Program-made: the position numbers and the translations under genes | Notes under the pieces: generated by a model | Told to the model about the DNA's origin: nothing | Databases searched by the model: none | The model's input: the letters and a program-made list of their open reading frames with translations, nothing else | Source: Neobacillus nitrireducens | GTDB taxonomy: Bacteria; Bacillota; Bacilli; Bacillales; Cytobacillaceae | Assembly: GCF_030915405.1 (NCBI RefSeq) | Contig: NZ_CP133262.1 | Location: 4,803,001-4,867,000, forward strand | Reading direction: 5' to 3' | Length of the DNA: 64,000 bases | Part shown: positions 1 through 8,553 of the stretch, piece after piece | Position numbering within the stretch: the stretch's first letter is position 1 | Layout of the letters: each line of letters starts with the position of its first letter

Positions 1-110
<110 letters not shown>

Positions 111-161
111 TTATTCTAACACATTTTCCATTATCAAGATGAAAACGGATAACTCATATCT

Positions 162-190
162 ATTGTAAAACTGTATCGACAACTTTTCAA
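162..190 (-). promoter_or_regulatory. SigmaA promoter for fer
   Basis: Read on the minus strand, TTGAAA (185-190) and TACAAT (162-167) are separated by exactly 17 bases and face fer, about 80 bases upstream of its start. This is a near-consensus vegetative promoter. It is a sequence match only. Confidence 0.6.
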
Positions 191-339
191 TAGAAAAATG
201 CCCTTATTCCTGATGTTAAATAGATGAATTTCTATTTCTTCCACATTTTCAAGCAACAATCCATTCTTATTCATGGTAGAATAAAGAAGAAAAATGGGTA
301 TTTTGTCGATAATGCGCGAAAAAGCGGTGGGGGACTCGG

Positions 340-1377
340 ATGATGCAAATTGAATCCATTATTCTATATAGTATTAAACAATTAAAAAGTGAACGGACGA
401 TTTACTCTGTTTACCATTTATTGAATGGAAAAAAATCATCACAAACAATCCAAGATGCCCACCTATTCTCACTGAAAAAATTTTTTGGAATTTATGAACA
501 GTTATCCAGAGAATCCTTTGATGAAATATATCAAGCTATGGTAGAAAAAAATTGGTTAATAAATAAAGGGGATCAACGATATAGTTTAACGACCTCTGGA
601 ATGACACTTCTAGAAAACAATCCATTACCCCAATATATAAATGGCTGGAACTTTCATCAAATAACCTCATTATTTTGGGAGAGATTGTCCCTGCTAATTC
701 AAGTGGTATCCAATCTTGCTTTTTGTGAATCAAGATATATACCAATTCAAAAAAACATAGATGTCCATAACTGGTTAAAATCTACTTTAAAGGATATCAC
801 CGTACCTAGGCTGGAATTGGGTCCTGCTTTATATTCAGAGTTAAATGAATGTTTTAATACTGCGAAAGTTATTGACCCATCCTTATTAGTGTTTCGGTTA
901 ACTGGTTATCAGCAGATTGGATTAACCCCTTTACAAGTAGCTGCAAAGGTGAATTTAAATATTCACAATTATCAGGTTGAGTTTACGAATATTCTCCATT
1001 ATTTGATACACAAAATAATGGAAGAAGAAAATCAGTTAAAGGTCTTACCTTATCTTATCGATGAATTAATACAGGATGATGAATTAACTCTTTCCTCACG
1101 GAAAACCCAGAAATTGTTACGTCAGGGACATTCCCCTGACATAATCGCGAAACTTAGACACTTAAAATTAAGTACAATAGAAGATCATCTTGTTGAATTG
1201 GCCTTAAATACTACTGATTTTTCCATTGATACCTTTGTGGATAGAGAATTACAGCATGAGATTTTGGAAGTTTCAAGGCAAAAGGCATCTAAACAGCTAA
1301 AAGTGATAAAAGAAAAAATAGGTGCTGCAACCTATTTTCAAATAAGGTTAGTACTGGCGAAACATGGTGATAAATAA
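340..1377 (+). CDS. ypbB: YpbB, RecQ-associated helix-turn-helix protein
   Basis: This 345-residue protein matches the length and position of B. subtilis YpbB, which lies directly upstream of the RecQ-type helicase gene. The C-terminal ~100 residues contain a helical segment resembling the HTH/HRDC-like tails seen in RecQ family proteins (for example the stretch around LRQGHSPDIIAKL). It has no signal peptide or membrane segment. The stop overlaps the recQ start by one base, so the two are probably translationally coupled and may act together in DNA repair. The exact role is not known. The start is an ATG behind GGTGGGGG; the next codon is also ATG. Confidence 0.85.
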   Translation: MMQIESIILYSIKQLKSERTIYSVYHLLNGKKSSQTIQDAHLFSLKKFFGIYEQLSRESFDEIYQAMVEKNWLINKGDQRYSLTTSGMTLLENNPLPQYINGWNFHQITSLFWERLSLLIQVVSNLAFCESRYIPIQKNIDVHNWLKSTLKDITVPRLELGPALYSELNECFNTAKVIDPSLLVFRLTGYQQIGLTPLQVAAKVNLNIHNYQVEFTNILHYLIHKIMEEENQLKVLPYLIDELIQDDELTLSSRKTQKLLRQGHSPDIIAKLRHLKLSTIEDHLVELALNTTDFSIDTFVDRELQHEILEVSRQKASKQLKVIKEKIGAATYFQIRLVLAKHGDK

Positions 1378-2891
1378 TGGAAATTGAAAAGGTTTTAAAA
1401 AAGCACTTTGGTTATCTTTCGTTTAAGACTGGACAAAAAGAGGTCATCACCTCCATACTTGCTGGTCACGACACATTGGCCATGCTCCCAACTGGGACAG
1501 GAAAATCATTGTGCTACCAACTTCCTGGGATTATTTTAGAAGGTCAGATATTAATAATTTCACCACTTCTGTCACTAATGCAGGATCAGGTGGAGCAATT
1601 TAAGAGATTTGGGGAAAAAAGAGTCATTGCGTTAAATTCCTTTCTTTCTGCAGAGGAAAGAAATAGGGCATTACATCATTTGAATCAATATAAATTTATA
1701 TTTATATCACCCGAAATGATGAGAGTTCCCTATATTCTCCGCAAACTTCAGGAGCTTCCCATTGCGTTATTTGTGGTCGATGAAGCCCATTGTATTTCTC
1801 AGTGGGGCTTTGATTTTCGCCCTGATTATTCAAAACTTGGTGATATTCGAAAGAAACTTGGGAATCCATTAACGCTTGCTTTGACAGCAACTGCAACCAA
1901 AAAGGTCCGAGCTGATATTATTGCCTCACTGGATTTAGAGGAAATAGTAAAAATCGAATCAACCATTGACCGTCCTAATATCAGCTTTTATGTTAAAGAA
2001 CTAAACGATTATCGCGATAAGCAGGAAAACATCCTTGAGTTAGTTGCCAACTTAAAAAAACCGGGAATTATTTATTTTTCTAGTAAAAAAACTGCTGAAC
2101 AGATGGCAAGTCTACTAACAGAAAAAGGAATTTGTCAGGCGATGGCCTACCACGGCGGATTAGATCAAAATACAAGAATCCTGATTCAACAACAGTTTAT
2201 CTATGGTCAATTAGATGTAATATGTGCTACCAGTGCGTTTGGCATGGGTATTAATAAAGAAAATATCCGTTTTATTATTCATTATCATATGCCAATGCAA
2301 ATTGAATCTTATCTCCAGGAAATTGGCCGGGCAGGACGAGATGGCGACCCGAGTATTGCCATCCTTTTATATTCGCCAGGGGATGAACAGCTTCCAATCC
2401 AGCTTGCTGAGAATGAATTGCCATCAGAACAGCAAATCGACTGGTTGTTTAAGAAGATAACCGATGAACCGCTTTTCAAGAATGGAGATAGTAGTTTAGA
2501 TATGAAACTAATGGAACTTGGGGGTTTTACTGAGATCCAATGGAGGATTATTGAGGACTTTGTTAAAAATTCATCGCTAGAAACTGCTAATCTTAAAGGG
2601 TTACAATGGACCATTAATCATTTTGTTAAGGAAAGATTGACTATTAAGAAAAATAATATTTATTCTATGAAAAAATGGGTTGAAACCAATTTTTGCAGAC
2701 GTGAAAATATATTAAAATATTTTGATGAAGTAAAGACAATAGAGGTAAACCCTTGCTGCGATATCTGCGGTCTTCAATTAAATGATTATCAAGCGATTAA
2801 TCATTTAACCGTTCCTTCAGCGAAAACAGATGAAAATAACTGGAATGATTATCTTTCGAAAATTCTAATCAATGGTGAGTTGAGGGAATGA
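1377..2891 (+). CDS. recQ: RecQ-family ATP-dependent DNA helicase
   Basis: A short-form RecQ helicase of 504 residues (called recS or recQ at this place in Bacillus). Visible motifs are Walker A PTGTGKS (38-44), DEAHCISQWGFDFRP (135-149, motif II plus the RecQ aromatic loop), ATATKKV (171-177) and motif VI QEIGRAGRDG (314-323). A cysteine cluster near residues 440-475 (NFCRR, then CCDICG) is the RQC zinc site. Family members unwind DNA 3'-5' in recombinational repair. It overlaps ypbB by 1 base and ypbD by 4 bases, forming a tight operon. There is no obvious HRDC domain at the C-terminus. Confidence 0.95.
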   Translation: MEIEKVLKKHFGYLSFKTGQKEVITSILAGHDTLAMLPTGTGKSLCYQLPGIILEGQILIISPLLSLMQDQVEQFKRFGEKRVIALNSFLSAEERNRALHHLNQYKFIFISPEMMRVPYILRKLQELPIALFVVDEAHCISQWGFDFRPDYSKLGDIRKKLGNPLTLALTATATKKVRADIIASLDLEEIVKIESTIDRPNISFYVKELNDYRDKQENILELVANLKKPGIIYFSSKKTAEQMASLLTEKGICQAMAYHGGLDQNTRILIQQQFIYGQLDVICATSAFGMGINKENIRFIIHYHMPMQIESYLQEIGRAGRDGDPSIAILLYSPGDEQLPIQLAENELPSEQQIDWLFKKITDEPLFKNGDSSLDMKLMELGGFTEIQWRIIEDFVKNSSLETANLKGLQWTINHFVKERLTIKKNNIYSMKKWVETNFCRRENILKYFDEVKTIEVNPCCDICGLQLNDYQAINHLTVPSAKTDENNWNDYLSKILINGELRE

Positions 2892-3493
2892 AAAAAAAGT
2901 ACTTTGAATTAATTAATAGTTTAACGGATAAAGATTTGCTTTTTCACCTTTACATGACACAGGTCATTCTCTGCGTGATTTCAATACTACTAGGGTTAAT
3001 ATTTTTTGACCATTTATCCTATTTAAATCATATTTCTTTGCAAGATTTCCAAATAATTACAATAGGTGTCCCTGTTGGAATAGCCGTGGTGTTAGCAGAT
3101 ATTCTCTTAATGAAATTGCTGCCTTCGTCTTATTATGATGATGGTGGTTTGAATGAAAGAATATTTAAAAAAAGAAATATATTTCATATTTTATTCATTG
3201 CCCTATTTGTTGCTTTTAGTGAAGAATTATTGTTTCGGGAAATCATTCAAACAAAATTAGGTCTAATTCTTGCAAGCATTATTTTTGCAATTATTCACTA
3301 TCGATATCTTTTTAATTGGTTTTTGTTTGTCAATATTGTGGTTTTAAGTTTTTTTATTGGTTTAATATTCGAGTGGACTGGCAATTTAGCTGTAACAATT
3401 GCGATGCATTTTGTCATTGATTTTTTATTAGGAGTATATATAAAATTTAGACGTCCAATCAGAGAAGATGATCAGGGAGGGGTGGCGCCATGA
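2888..3493 (+). CDS. ypbD: YpbD, CPBP-family intramembrane metalloprotease
   Basis: A polytopic membrane protein of 201 residues with about five to six hydrophobic segments. It carries the CAAX-protease/bacteriocin-processing (CPBP, formerly ABI) motifs: EELLFRE at 112-118, an FxxxH-type motif around FAIIHYR (133-139) and a late MHFVIDF with another histidine. These residues bind the metal in the family. The substrate is unknown. The ATG overlaps the recQ stop by 4 bases and its own end overlaps ypbE by 4 bases. The location equals that of B. subtilis ypbD. Confidence 0.85.
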   Translation: MKKKYFELINSLTDKDLLFHLYMTQVILCVISILLGLIFFDHLSYLNHISLQDFQIITIGVPVGIAVVLADILLMKLLPSSYYDDGGLNERIFKKRNIFHILFIALFVAFSEELLFREIIQTKLGLILASIIFAIIHYRYLFNWFLFVNIVVLSFFIGLIFEWTGNLAVTIAMHFVIDFLLGVYIKFRRPIREDDQGGVAP

Positions 3494-4212
3494 ATAATGA
3501 AGAACCATATAGAGACCAAGCAGATAGATTAAAACAGCGTATAGAAAAAATTAATGAAAAAGTCGATGACAAGGAAGATTTGCCTCCAAGGGAGCAAATT
3601 CATCGGCAAAAGAAGAAAAAAACTAAATGGAAGCTAAAGTATCCACTGATCCGCCTATTAGTTTTGTTTTTTATCCTCCTGCCTGTCATCATATTTAGTG
3701 TGATTTCATATCGTGACGGTGACAAAAAAATAAATGGGAGTGAAAAAGCATCAGAAGAATCAGTAGGGTTTGAAACAATTCATCTGGAAAAGTCGAAAGA
3801 TGAGGAAAAAACCTTAGAAAACTCCACTGAAACGAACGATGCAATTCCTGAAACGAATGATTCGGAAGAACTAGTCAAAGAGTCTAGCGACGAAGTCTTG
3901 CAGACTGAAAAAACGGTGGAAGCCTCTGCTCATCCCGATAGTACAAATAGTACAAATGAAAACAAAACGAATTCTCAGGAAATTGACAGTAATAGCGAAA
4001 AAGAAAAAGCGTCTGAAACTAATGCAAAATCGGCAGAATCTGAAGAGACTAAAATTATTTCTTATAGGGTTAAACCAAATGAAAACTTATATAGGATTGC
4101 AATGACATATTTTCATTCCCCCAAGGGAATGGATATCATTATGAAGGCTAATCATCTAACAAGTAAACAAATTAATGCAGGGCAGGTTTTGAAAATACCA
4201 ATAAATAATTAG
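3490..4212 (+). CDS. ypbE: YpbE, membrane-anchored LysM protein
   Basis: 240 residues. A charged, Lys-rich cytoplasmic N-terminus (1-50) is followed by one transmembrane segment (about 51-72), a long Ser/Glu/Thr/Asn-rich low-complexity linker (75-190) and a C-terminal LysM domain (about 193-238; begins YRVKPNENLYRIA, ends near GQVLKIP). LysM binds peptidoglycan, so the C-terminus should be outside the membrane in contact with the wall. The 240-residue size matches B. subtilis YpbE as I remember it. It is the last gene of the ypbB operon: a terminator follows directly. Confidence 0.88.
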   Translation: MNNEEPYRDQADRLKQRIEKINEKVDDKEDLPPREQIHRQKKKKTKWKLKYPLIRLLVLFFILLPVIIFSVISYRDGDKKINGSEKASEESVGFETIHLEKSKDEEKTLENSTETNDAIPETNDSEELVKESSDEVLQTEKTVEASAHPDSTNSTNENKTNSQEIDSNSEKEKASETNAKSAESEETKIISYRVKPNENLYRIAMTYFHSPKGMDIIMKANHLTSKQINAGQVLKIPINN

Positions 4213-4239
4213 CCGATTCCAAAAGGGATCGGTTTTTTT
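4213..4239 (+). terminator. Rho-independent terminator after ypbE
   Basis: CCGATTCC (4213-4220), loop AAAA, GGGATCGG (4225-4232), then seven T. One G-T wobble in an 8-bp stem. It closes the ypbB-recQ-ypbD-ypbE unit. Confidence 0.85.
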
Positions 4240-4303
4240 CTATGGAAAATCATATTAGCAGGGACAAGTTCATATGAATATAAGAGAAATGGAGGGTGAT
4301 AAA

Positions 4304-4759
4304 ATGGATTCTCCAATCCAATTACTTGAAAATACTGATCAAGCAACGAAACAAGCTCTTGAAAATGTTAGAAAAAGAAAAGAAAAATTTGACCGCTTTA
4401 AAAAGAGGCACATTCTCACGATTTGGGCAACCATTATTTTAGCAGCTAGTTTCCTGACCTACTTGTATATCACAGTTGCCAGCATTTATTCCTATTCCTT
4501 TGCCGCAATGTTTTCCGCGTTTGTTAATGACTCCAATAATTTAACATTGTTGGTTTTTTGTGTAGGAATGTACGGCACAATGAATTTAATGAAAGAAAAA
4601 AAGGATAAAGCTGAAAAGGAATATCATGAATTAAGACGCGAGATTGTCGACCGAAGTAAGGATTATTGGAAAAAAGAAGAGGAATGGAAAAATCGTCACC
4701 TAGTTTTTGAATTGATGAAAAAGTTGTATGATATTAACCTATACCATGAAAACAAATAA
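4304..4759 (+). CDS. ypbF: YpbF, two-TM membrane protein of unknown function
   Basis: 151 residues starting MDSPIQLLEN. The start at 4304 has GGAGGGTGAT at the right spacing; an earlier in-frame ATG (4274) has no ribosome binding site and would add ten residues not seen in B. subtilis YpbF. Two hydrophobic segments lie at about 39-68 and 75-95, flanked by highly charged, probably coiled-coil helices (residues 15-35 and 98-135). No catalytic motif is visible. It stands alone between two terminators. The function is unknown; the name rests on position and similarity of the N-terminus. Confidence 0.75.
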   Translation: MDSPIQLLENTDQATKQALENVRKRKEKFDRFKKRHILTIWATIILAASFLTYLYITVASIYSYSFAAMFSAFVNDSNNLTLLVFCVGMYGTMNLMKEKKDKAEKEYHELRREIVDRSKDYWKKEEEWKNRHLVFELMKKLYDINLYHENK

Positions 4760-4789
4760 GAAGCAGACTACAACTGCTTCTTATTTGTT
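4751..4789. terminator. Bidirectional terminator between ypbF and cotJC
   Basis: A perfect 16-bp stem: AACAAATAAGAAGCAG (4751-4766) and its complement (4774-4789) with a 7-base loop. It ends ypbF on the plus strand and, with TTATTTG on the other side, the convergent cotJABC operon. The ypbF stop codon lies in the left arm. Confidence 0.85.
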
Positions 4790-4790
4790 A

Positions 4791-5360
4791 TTAGAAAATT
4801 GTCTGTTTGCCACGTTCGTCTTTTAATATTTCCACAGCCTCCCTGAAACGTTGAGAATGAATGATCTCCCGTTCACGTAAAAAGCGGAGACTATCATTAA
4901 TATCAGGATCATCACTTAAGTTAATTAACCACTGGTAGGTTGCACGTGCCTTTTCTTCTGCGGCGATATCTTCATATAAATCTGCAATGGGGTCACCCTT
5001 TGCAGTAATATAAGTAGCTGTAAATGGAACTCCTGCAGCATTATGGTAGTATAATGCACTATCATGATCAGCATAATGTGCTGCCAGTCCAGCAGCTTTC
5101 ATTTGCTCAGGAGTGGCATCTTTCGTTAATTTGTAGACCATCGTAGCAATCATTTCGAGGTGGGCGAATTCTTCTGTACCGATATCTGTAAGAAGGCCAA
5201 TTACCTTATCGGGAATCGTATATCGTTGGTTTAAGTAACGGAGTGCAGCAGCAAGTTCTCCGTCGGCACCCCCATATTGCTCAATTAAATATTTTGCTAA
5301 TGTTGGATTACAGGTACTGACTCGAACCGGGTACTGTAACTTTTTCTCATAAACCCACAT
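4791..5360 (-). CDS. cotJC: Spore coat protein CotJC (manganese-catalase-like)
   Basis: 189 residues, the usual CotJC length. The sequence is a ferritin-like four-helix protein of the Mn-catalase family; carboxylate/histidine ligand clusters are seen as GTEEFAHLEM (60-69), DIAAEEKARATYQW and the C-terminal REREIIHSQRF. CotJC is packed into the inner spore coat with CotJA and may detoxify peroxide. It is the last gene of the cotJABC operon, 20 bases after cotJB. In B. subtilis this operon sits elsewhere on the chromosome, so its place here is a rearrangement relative to that genome. Confidence 0.95.
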   Translation of the reverse strand: MWVYEKKLQYPVRVSTCNPTLAKYLIEQYGGADGELAAALRYLNQRYTIPDKVIGLLTDIGTEEFAHLEMIATMVYKLTKDATPEQMKAAGLAAHYADHDSALYYHNAAGVPFTATYITAKGDPIADLYEDIAAEEKARATYQWLINLSDDPDINDSLRFLREREIIHSQRFREAVEILKDERGKQTIF

Positions 5361-5380
5361 TGAATGTTTACCTCCCTATA

Positions 5381-5641
5381 TTAGACTTGCCACGGCCATG
5401 GGGCATCCTTCCAGTTCCATGGAAATCCAGAGTAGCTATTCCCGAATTGTTGCAAAGGACCAAATTGACTCTCAAACAACTTCTTAATGCGTTTTCTTTC
5501 TTTTACGTAATGATTAAATTGATTGATTGCCTCAAGGTCGTCTGGATGGGTATCTAAATATAAAGTGAGTTCTACTAACACAAAATCCACGGCTTGAAGC
5601 TGCTCCATAATTTGATAATATTCTTCAGGGACCTGTTTCAT
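5381..5641 (-). CDS. cotJB: Spore coat protein CotJB
   Basis: 86 residues from the ATG at 5641 (MKQVPEEYY), chosen because GGGGGA precedes it; an upstream in-frame start at 5683 lies inside cotJA. The protein has the CotJB core LVELTLYLDTHPDDLEA and the Trp/Pro-rich C-terminus FPWNWKDAPWPWQV. CotJB belongs to the mother-cell-made CotJ set; its own role in the coat is poorly defined. Its start overlaps the cotJA stop by 4 bases. Confidence 0.93.
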   Translation of the reverse strand: MKQVPEEYYQIMEQLQAVDFVLVELTLYLDTHPDDLEAINQFNHYVKERKRIKKLFESQFGPLQQFGNSYSGFPWNWKDAPWPWQV

Positions 5642-5868
5642 GTTGGCAGTCCCCCTTTTGCTTTCTCCAACGTATTGTACCAAGGATCATAAAAGTCTTT
5701 CCAGAGAGTGCCTGCTCTCAGTGCTTCCAGTGGTGTAAATTGAGGAAGATTAGGTGGTTGAAAGCCCATATATAAATGTGGCGGGGTAGAATATGTTTTT
5801 TCAAGAATTGGCGGACAAGGATCGAACGGACTGGCGTATGGATGATAGGTTTTGAAATGTGTATTCAT
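5638..5868 (-). CDS. cotJA: Spore coat protein CotJA
   Basis: 76 residues from the ATG at 5868 (MNTHFKTYHPY), preceded by GGGAGGGC. The protein is Pro/Tyr-rich and ends in a conserved acidic/aromatic segment (ALRAGTLWKDFYDPWYN). CotJA is needed for CotJC to enter the coat in B. subtilis. It is the first gene of the operon and sits behind a SigmaE-type promoter. An extra nine N-terminal residues are possible from 5895, but that start has no clear ribosome binding site. Confidence 0.92.
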   Translation of the reverse strand: MNTHFKTYHPYASPFDPCPPILEKTYSTPPHLYMGFQPPNLPQFTPLEALRAGTLWKDFYDPWYNTLEKAKGGLPT

Positions 5869-5898
5869 TTTAGCCCTCCCTTTATTCAACATCATTTA

Positions 5899-5927
5899 AT
5901 AATATGAAATTTTCAATTTTCTATGAC
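5899..5927 (-). promoter_or_regulatory. SigmaE-type promoter of cotJABC
   Basis: On the minus strand GTCATAG (5921-5927), 14 bases, then CATATTAT (5899-5906). This fits the mother-cell SigmaE pattern (ATA in the -35, CATA in the -10, spacing about 14). SigmaE control of cotJ is known in B. subtilis, which supports the call. Confidence 0.6.
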
Positions 5928-6015
5928 TTATCCTTAAAATATAAAGGGTTTTATCCAAGCCATGTCGAAGTATACTAGTTAGTAAAGTAGGATTATTACT
6001 TAGAGGTGATGGGAA

Positions 6016-6651
6016 TTGTTCGTAAAAAATATTATGATTCCAAAGCATGAATGTTTCACTGCACAGGAAAATACGACATTGAAAGAAGCATTGGAAAGTT
6101 TAGAAAAACATCAAATTGATGGACTACCAGTTTTAAATGGAGATAATTATGTTGGAGTTGCGACAAGATACTGCATTTTTGAAAGTTACTTTCAATCCGA
6201 TAAACAAAAAGATGAGTATTTAACCTCAACTTTTGTAAAAGATATTGTTACACACCAAAATAAATTTTTAGAGGGTGGAGAATTATTTGAGAAAACCCTC
6301 CTTGATTTGAAGGATTTCCCATTATTAGCCGTTGTGGATTCTAACAAAAAGTTTCTTGGAGTAGTCACGCGCTCGGATGTAATTAGTTCCTTCGAAAGTG
6401 CATTCGGTGTTAACCGTCCCGGTGTTAGGATTGCCTTTACATCTGTTGAAACCGAAGGACGGATCGCCCGACTTTCTGAAATAGCCCATCAGTTCCATGA
6501 ACATATTATTTCACTTGTTACTTTTGATGAAACAGATAAACTTGTCCGTAGAATTGTTATGAAGATTGAAAAGAAGAACAATATTGATAAATTTACAAAA
6601 AAGCTGGAAGAACATGGGTTCAGAATTTTAAGTATCGAAGAGGACCAATAA
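6016..6651 (+). CDS. CBS-pair protein with ACT-like C-terminal domain (AcuB-like)
   Basis: 211 residues from a TTG start with AGAGGTGAT. Residues 1-60 and about 75-130 form two CBS motifs (MFVKNIMIPKHECFT... GLPVLNGDNYVGVATR; FVKDIVTH... PLLAVVDSNKKFLGVVTR). Residues 140-211 look like an ACT-type regulatory domain (VRIAFTSVETEGRIARLSEI). This CBS-ACT arrangement resembles AcuB. Such proteins sense adenine nucleotides or related ligands. I know no gene like this at this place in B. subtilis. It stands divergent from cotJA and is followed by a strong hairpin. Ligand and target cannot be read from the sequence. Confidence 0.8.
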   Translation: MFVKNIMIPKHECFTAQENTTLKEALESLEKHQIDGLPVLNGDNYVGVATRYCIFESYFQSDKQKDEYLTSTFVKDIVTHQNKFLEGGELFEKTLLDLKDFPLLAVVDSNKKFLGVVTRSDVISSFESAFGVNRPGVRIAFTSVETEGRIARLSEIAHQFHEHIISLVTFDETDKLVRRIVMKIEKKNNIDKFTKKLEEHGFRILSIEEDQ

Positions 6652-6674
6652 ACTGAATAGGTAATATTTTTAAG

Positions 6675-6699
6675 CCCTCTCATACATTGTATGGGAGGG
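6675..6699 (+). promoter_or_regulatory. Hairpin covering the ribosome binding site of the 6707 gene (possible terminator)
   Basis: CCCTCTCATAC (6675-6685), loop ATT, GTATGGGAGGG (6689-6699): an 11-bp stem with one wobble. The GGGAGGG in its right arm is the only ribosome binding site for the ATG at 6707. The hairpin is followed by AATTTTTAT, so it may also terminate the CBS gene transcript. Confidence 0.7.
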
Positions 6700-6706
6700 A
6701 ATTTTT

Positions 6707-7075
6707 ATGTATAAAAAAATATTCAAGTATTTGGCTATTTTTCTATGTGGCTATATCCTTATCAAATGGATCACGATTCCTCAACCATTTGTCCTTTCTG
6801 ATTTCTTTATTGGACTTGTCATGAATCCATTAAAATTTTTTGCAGCTTCAGTGGTTTATTTTATTGGATTTCTCATTACAGGAAGAGTTATATGTGAGCT
6901 TTTCCATAGGACTAGAAAGAAGTGGCAGAAACGGGAGATATCAGGTGCAGCCCTTTTTTTTGAATATCTCTTTTTATTGATTATTTTTTTCCTGCTGTTT
7001 AATTTGGGATGGCAGCAAACCTTTGTCTTTTTTAGTTTAAGCCTTTTTTATGGTATGATTTCCATTGAACCTTAA
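6707..7075 (+). CDS. Small four-TM membrane protein, unknown function
   Basis: 122 residues with hydrophobic stretches at about 7-24, 28-58 (probably one or two spans) and two near 83-116, joined by a basic loop (HRTRKKWQKRE, about 66-76). I do not recognise the family. It begins 8 bases after an 11-bp hairpin that holds its ribosome binding site and ends 24 bases before ypbG, so it is likely transcribed with ypbG. It is not present at this place in B. subtilis as I recall the map. A YbaN/inner-membrane type function would be a guess only. Confidence 0.7.
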   Translation: MYKKIFKYLAIFLCGYILIKWITIPQPFVLSDFFIGLVMNPLKFFAASVVYFIGFLITGRVICELFHRTRKKWQKREISGAALFFEYLFLLIIFFLLFNLGWQQTFVFFSLSLFYGMISIEP

Positions 7076-7099
7076 GTTAAGAAATGGGGAAAAAGGATT

Positions 7100-7876
7100 A
7101 TGGTTATTATTTTAATTGTCCTATTTATCGGTTGTGGATGCCTTCTTGTATATATGTTGCATGAGGCATTTTTAAATAATGTAATCGAACATGAGTTGTC
7201 TTTTTCAGACTTTCCTAAATCCCTGGGACGTGTTTCGGTCTTTTTTATTTCGGATGTTCACAGGAGGAAGATATCCGATAAAATTATTAACTCTGTTAAG
7301 GGGAAGGCAGATATAGTTGTAATTGGAGGGGATCTAACAGAAAAAGGTGTTCCTTTTGAAAGAGTTAAAAGAAACTTAATGAAACTAAAGCAAATTGGTC
7401 CTGTTTACTTTGTTTGGGGCAACAATGATTATGAAGTAGATTATCATAAATTAGATGCCATCCTGCTTGAGTTAGGTATTAAAGTGTTAGATAACACAGC
7501 AGTTACTTTTGAATCAGACCAAGGAGAAAAATTATCTTTGCTTGGTGTGGATGATTTAAATCAAGAACGAGATCGTCTAGATTTAGCCTTAATAGATGCA
7601 GAGGAGAAAAGTTTTAAAATTTTAGCAAGCCACTATCCCGATATCACAGATAAAATTCTCTCTAAACATGAAATCCGCTTAGTGTTAAGTGGTCATACAC
7701 ACGGAGGACAAATACATATTTTAGGATATAGTCCGAAGGAAAGAGGAGACCTAAAAAGATTAGATAATACAATTCTCCTTATTAGTAATGGCTACGGTAC
7801 TACTACCATACCTTTAAGGTTAGGGGCACCTGCGGAATGTCACTTGATTACATTAGCTCCGAATTCTGAAATGTAA
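7100..7876 (+). CDS. ypbG: YpbG, membrane-anchored metallophosphoesterase
   Basis: 258 residues. An N-terminal hydrophobic segment (1-22) anchors the protein; the rest is a calcineurin-like phosphoesterase domain with the five metal motifs in order: SDVHRRK (about 52), GGDLTEKG (about 76), GNNDYE (about 108), SHYPD (about 180) and GHTHGGQ (about 200). The second motif and the GHTHGG match is close to UDP-diacylglucosamine hydrolase and YkuE-like enzymes, but the substrate is unknown. It corresponds to B. subtilis ypbG by position and size. Confidence 0.9.
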   Translation: MVIILIVLFIGCGCLLVYMLHEAFLNNVIEHELSFSDFPKSLGRVSVFFISDVHRRKISDKIINSVKGKADIVVIGGDLTEKGVPFERVKRNLMKLKQIGPVYFVWGNNDYEVDYHKLDAILLELGIKVLDNTAVTFESDQGEKLSLLGVDDLNQERDRLDLALIDAEEKSFKILASHYPDITDKILSKHEIRLVLSGHTHGGQIHILGYSPKERGDLKRLDNTILLISNGYGTTTIPLRLGAPAECHLITLAPNSEM

Positions 7877-7957
7877 GGATAAATATAGACAATTCACCAA
7901 CAAGACCCCAGGGCATACACTGAAAACAAGAGTTATGTCACGGCAGGGGGCAAAATC

Positions 7958-8539
7958 ATGCGCTTAGAACGCTTAACGGCCAATAAAATAAAAATTTTTC
8001 TAACCTCTGATGATTTATTTGACAGGGGACTCTCCAAAGAAGATATTTGGAAAGACTCGATTAAATGGAATCAGCTTTTTCATGATATGCTAGAAGAGGC
8101 AAGTGAGGAATTTGATGTTGATATCCAAGGTTCTGTAGCGGTAGAGGTGTTCTCCCTCCAAGCTCAAGGGATGATATTGATCATTACCGTTGATGAAACA
8201 ATTGATGATGAAGAAATTCTATATGATGGTTTTATTGAAATGCAAGTTAGGATGGAGGGCTTTGATGACCTCTTGTATGAGTTCGCTGAATTTGAGGATA
8301 TAATCGGCCTTTCAAAAAGACTGTCCAATGTCAAAATTTTTGGCGGGAGCCTATATGCAATGCATAACCGCTACTACTTGTTAATGGAAAATTTAGAAGC
8401 TGAAAATAATATTAAAGCAGCTTGTGTTCTTTCTGAATTTGGTAATGCTTCTATTTTAAGTCCTTTCGTCTTAGCTGAGTATGGTAAACGAATAATCGAA
8501 ACTAAAGCAGTAGAAACTATTCTACGATATTTCAAATAA
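7958..8539 (+). CDS. mecB: MecB/YpbH, ClpC adaptor protein (MecA paralogue)
   Basis: 193 residues, the usual YpbH length. The N-terminus MRLERLTANKIKIFLTSDDL is the conserved MecA/YpbH substrate-binding segment; an acidic middle part and a C-terminal ClpC-binding domain (from about residue 105) follow. Adaptors of this family deliver substrates to the ClpCP protease; the B. subtilis protein affects competence and sporulation. The start follows AGGGGGC. The gene is separate from ypbG by 81 bases. Confidence 0.9.
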   Translation: MRLERLTANKIKIFLTSDDLFDRGLSKEDIWKDSIKWNQLFHDMLEEASEEFDVDIQGSVAVEVFSLQAQGMILIITVDETIDDEEILYDGFIEMQVRMEGFDDLLYEFAEFEDIIGLSKRLSNVKIFGGSLYAMHNRYYLLMENLEAENNIKAACVLSEFGNASILSPFVLAEYGKRIIETKAVETILRYFK

Positions 8540-8553
8540 AGGCCTATTTTTAA

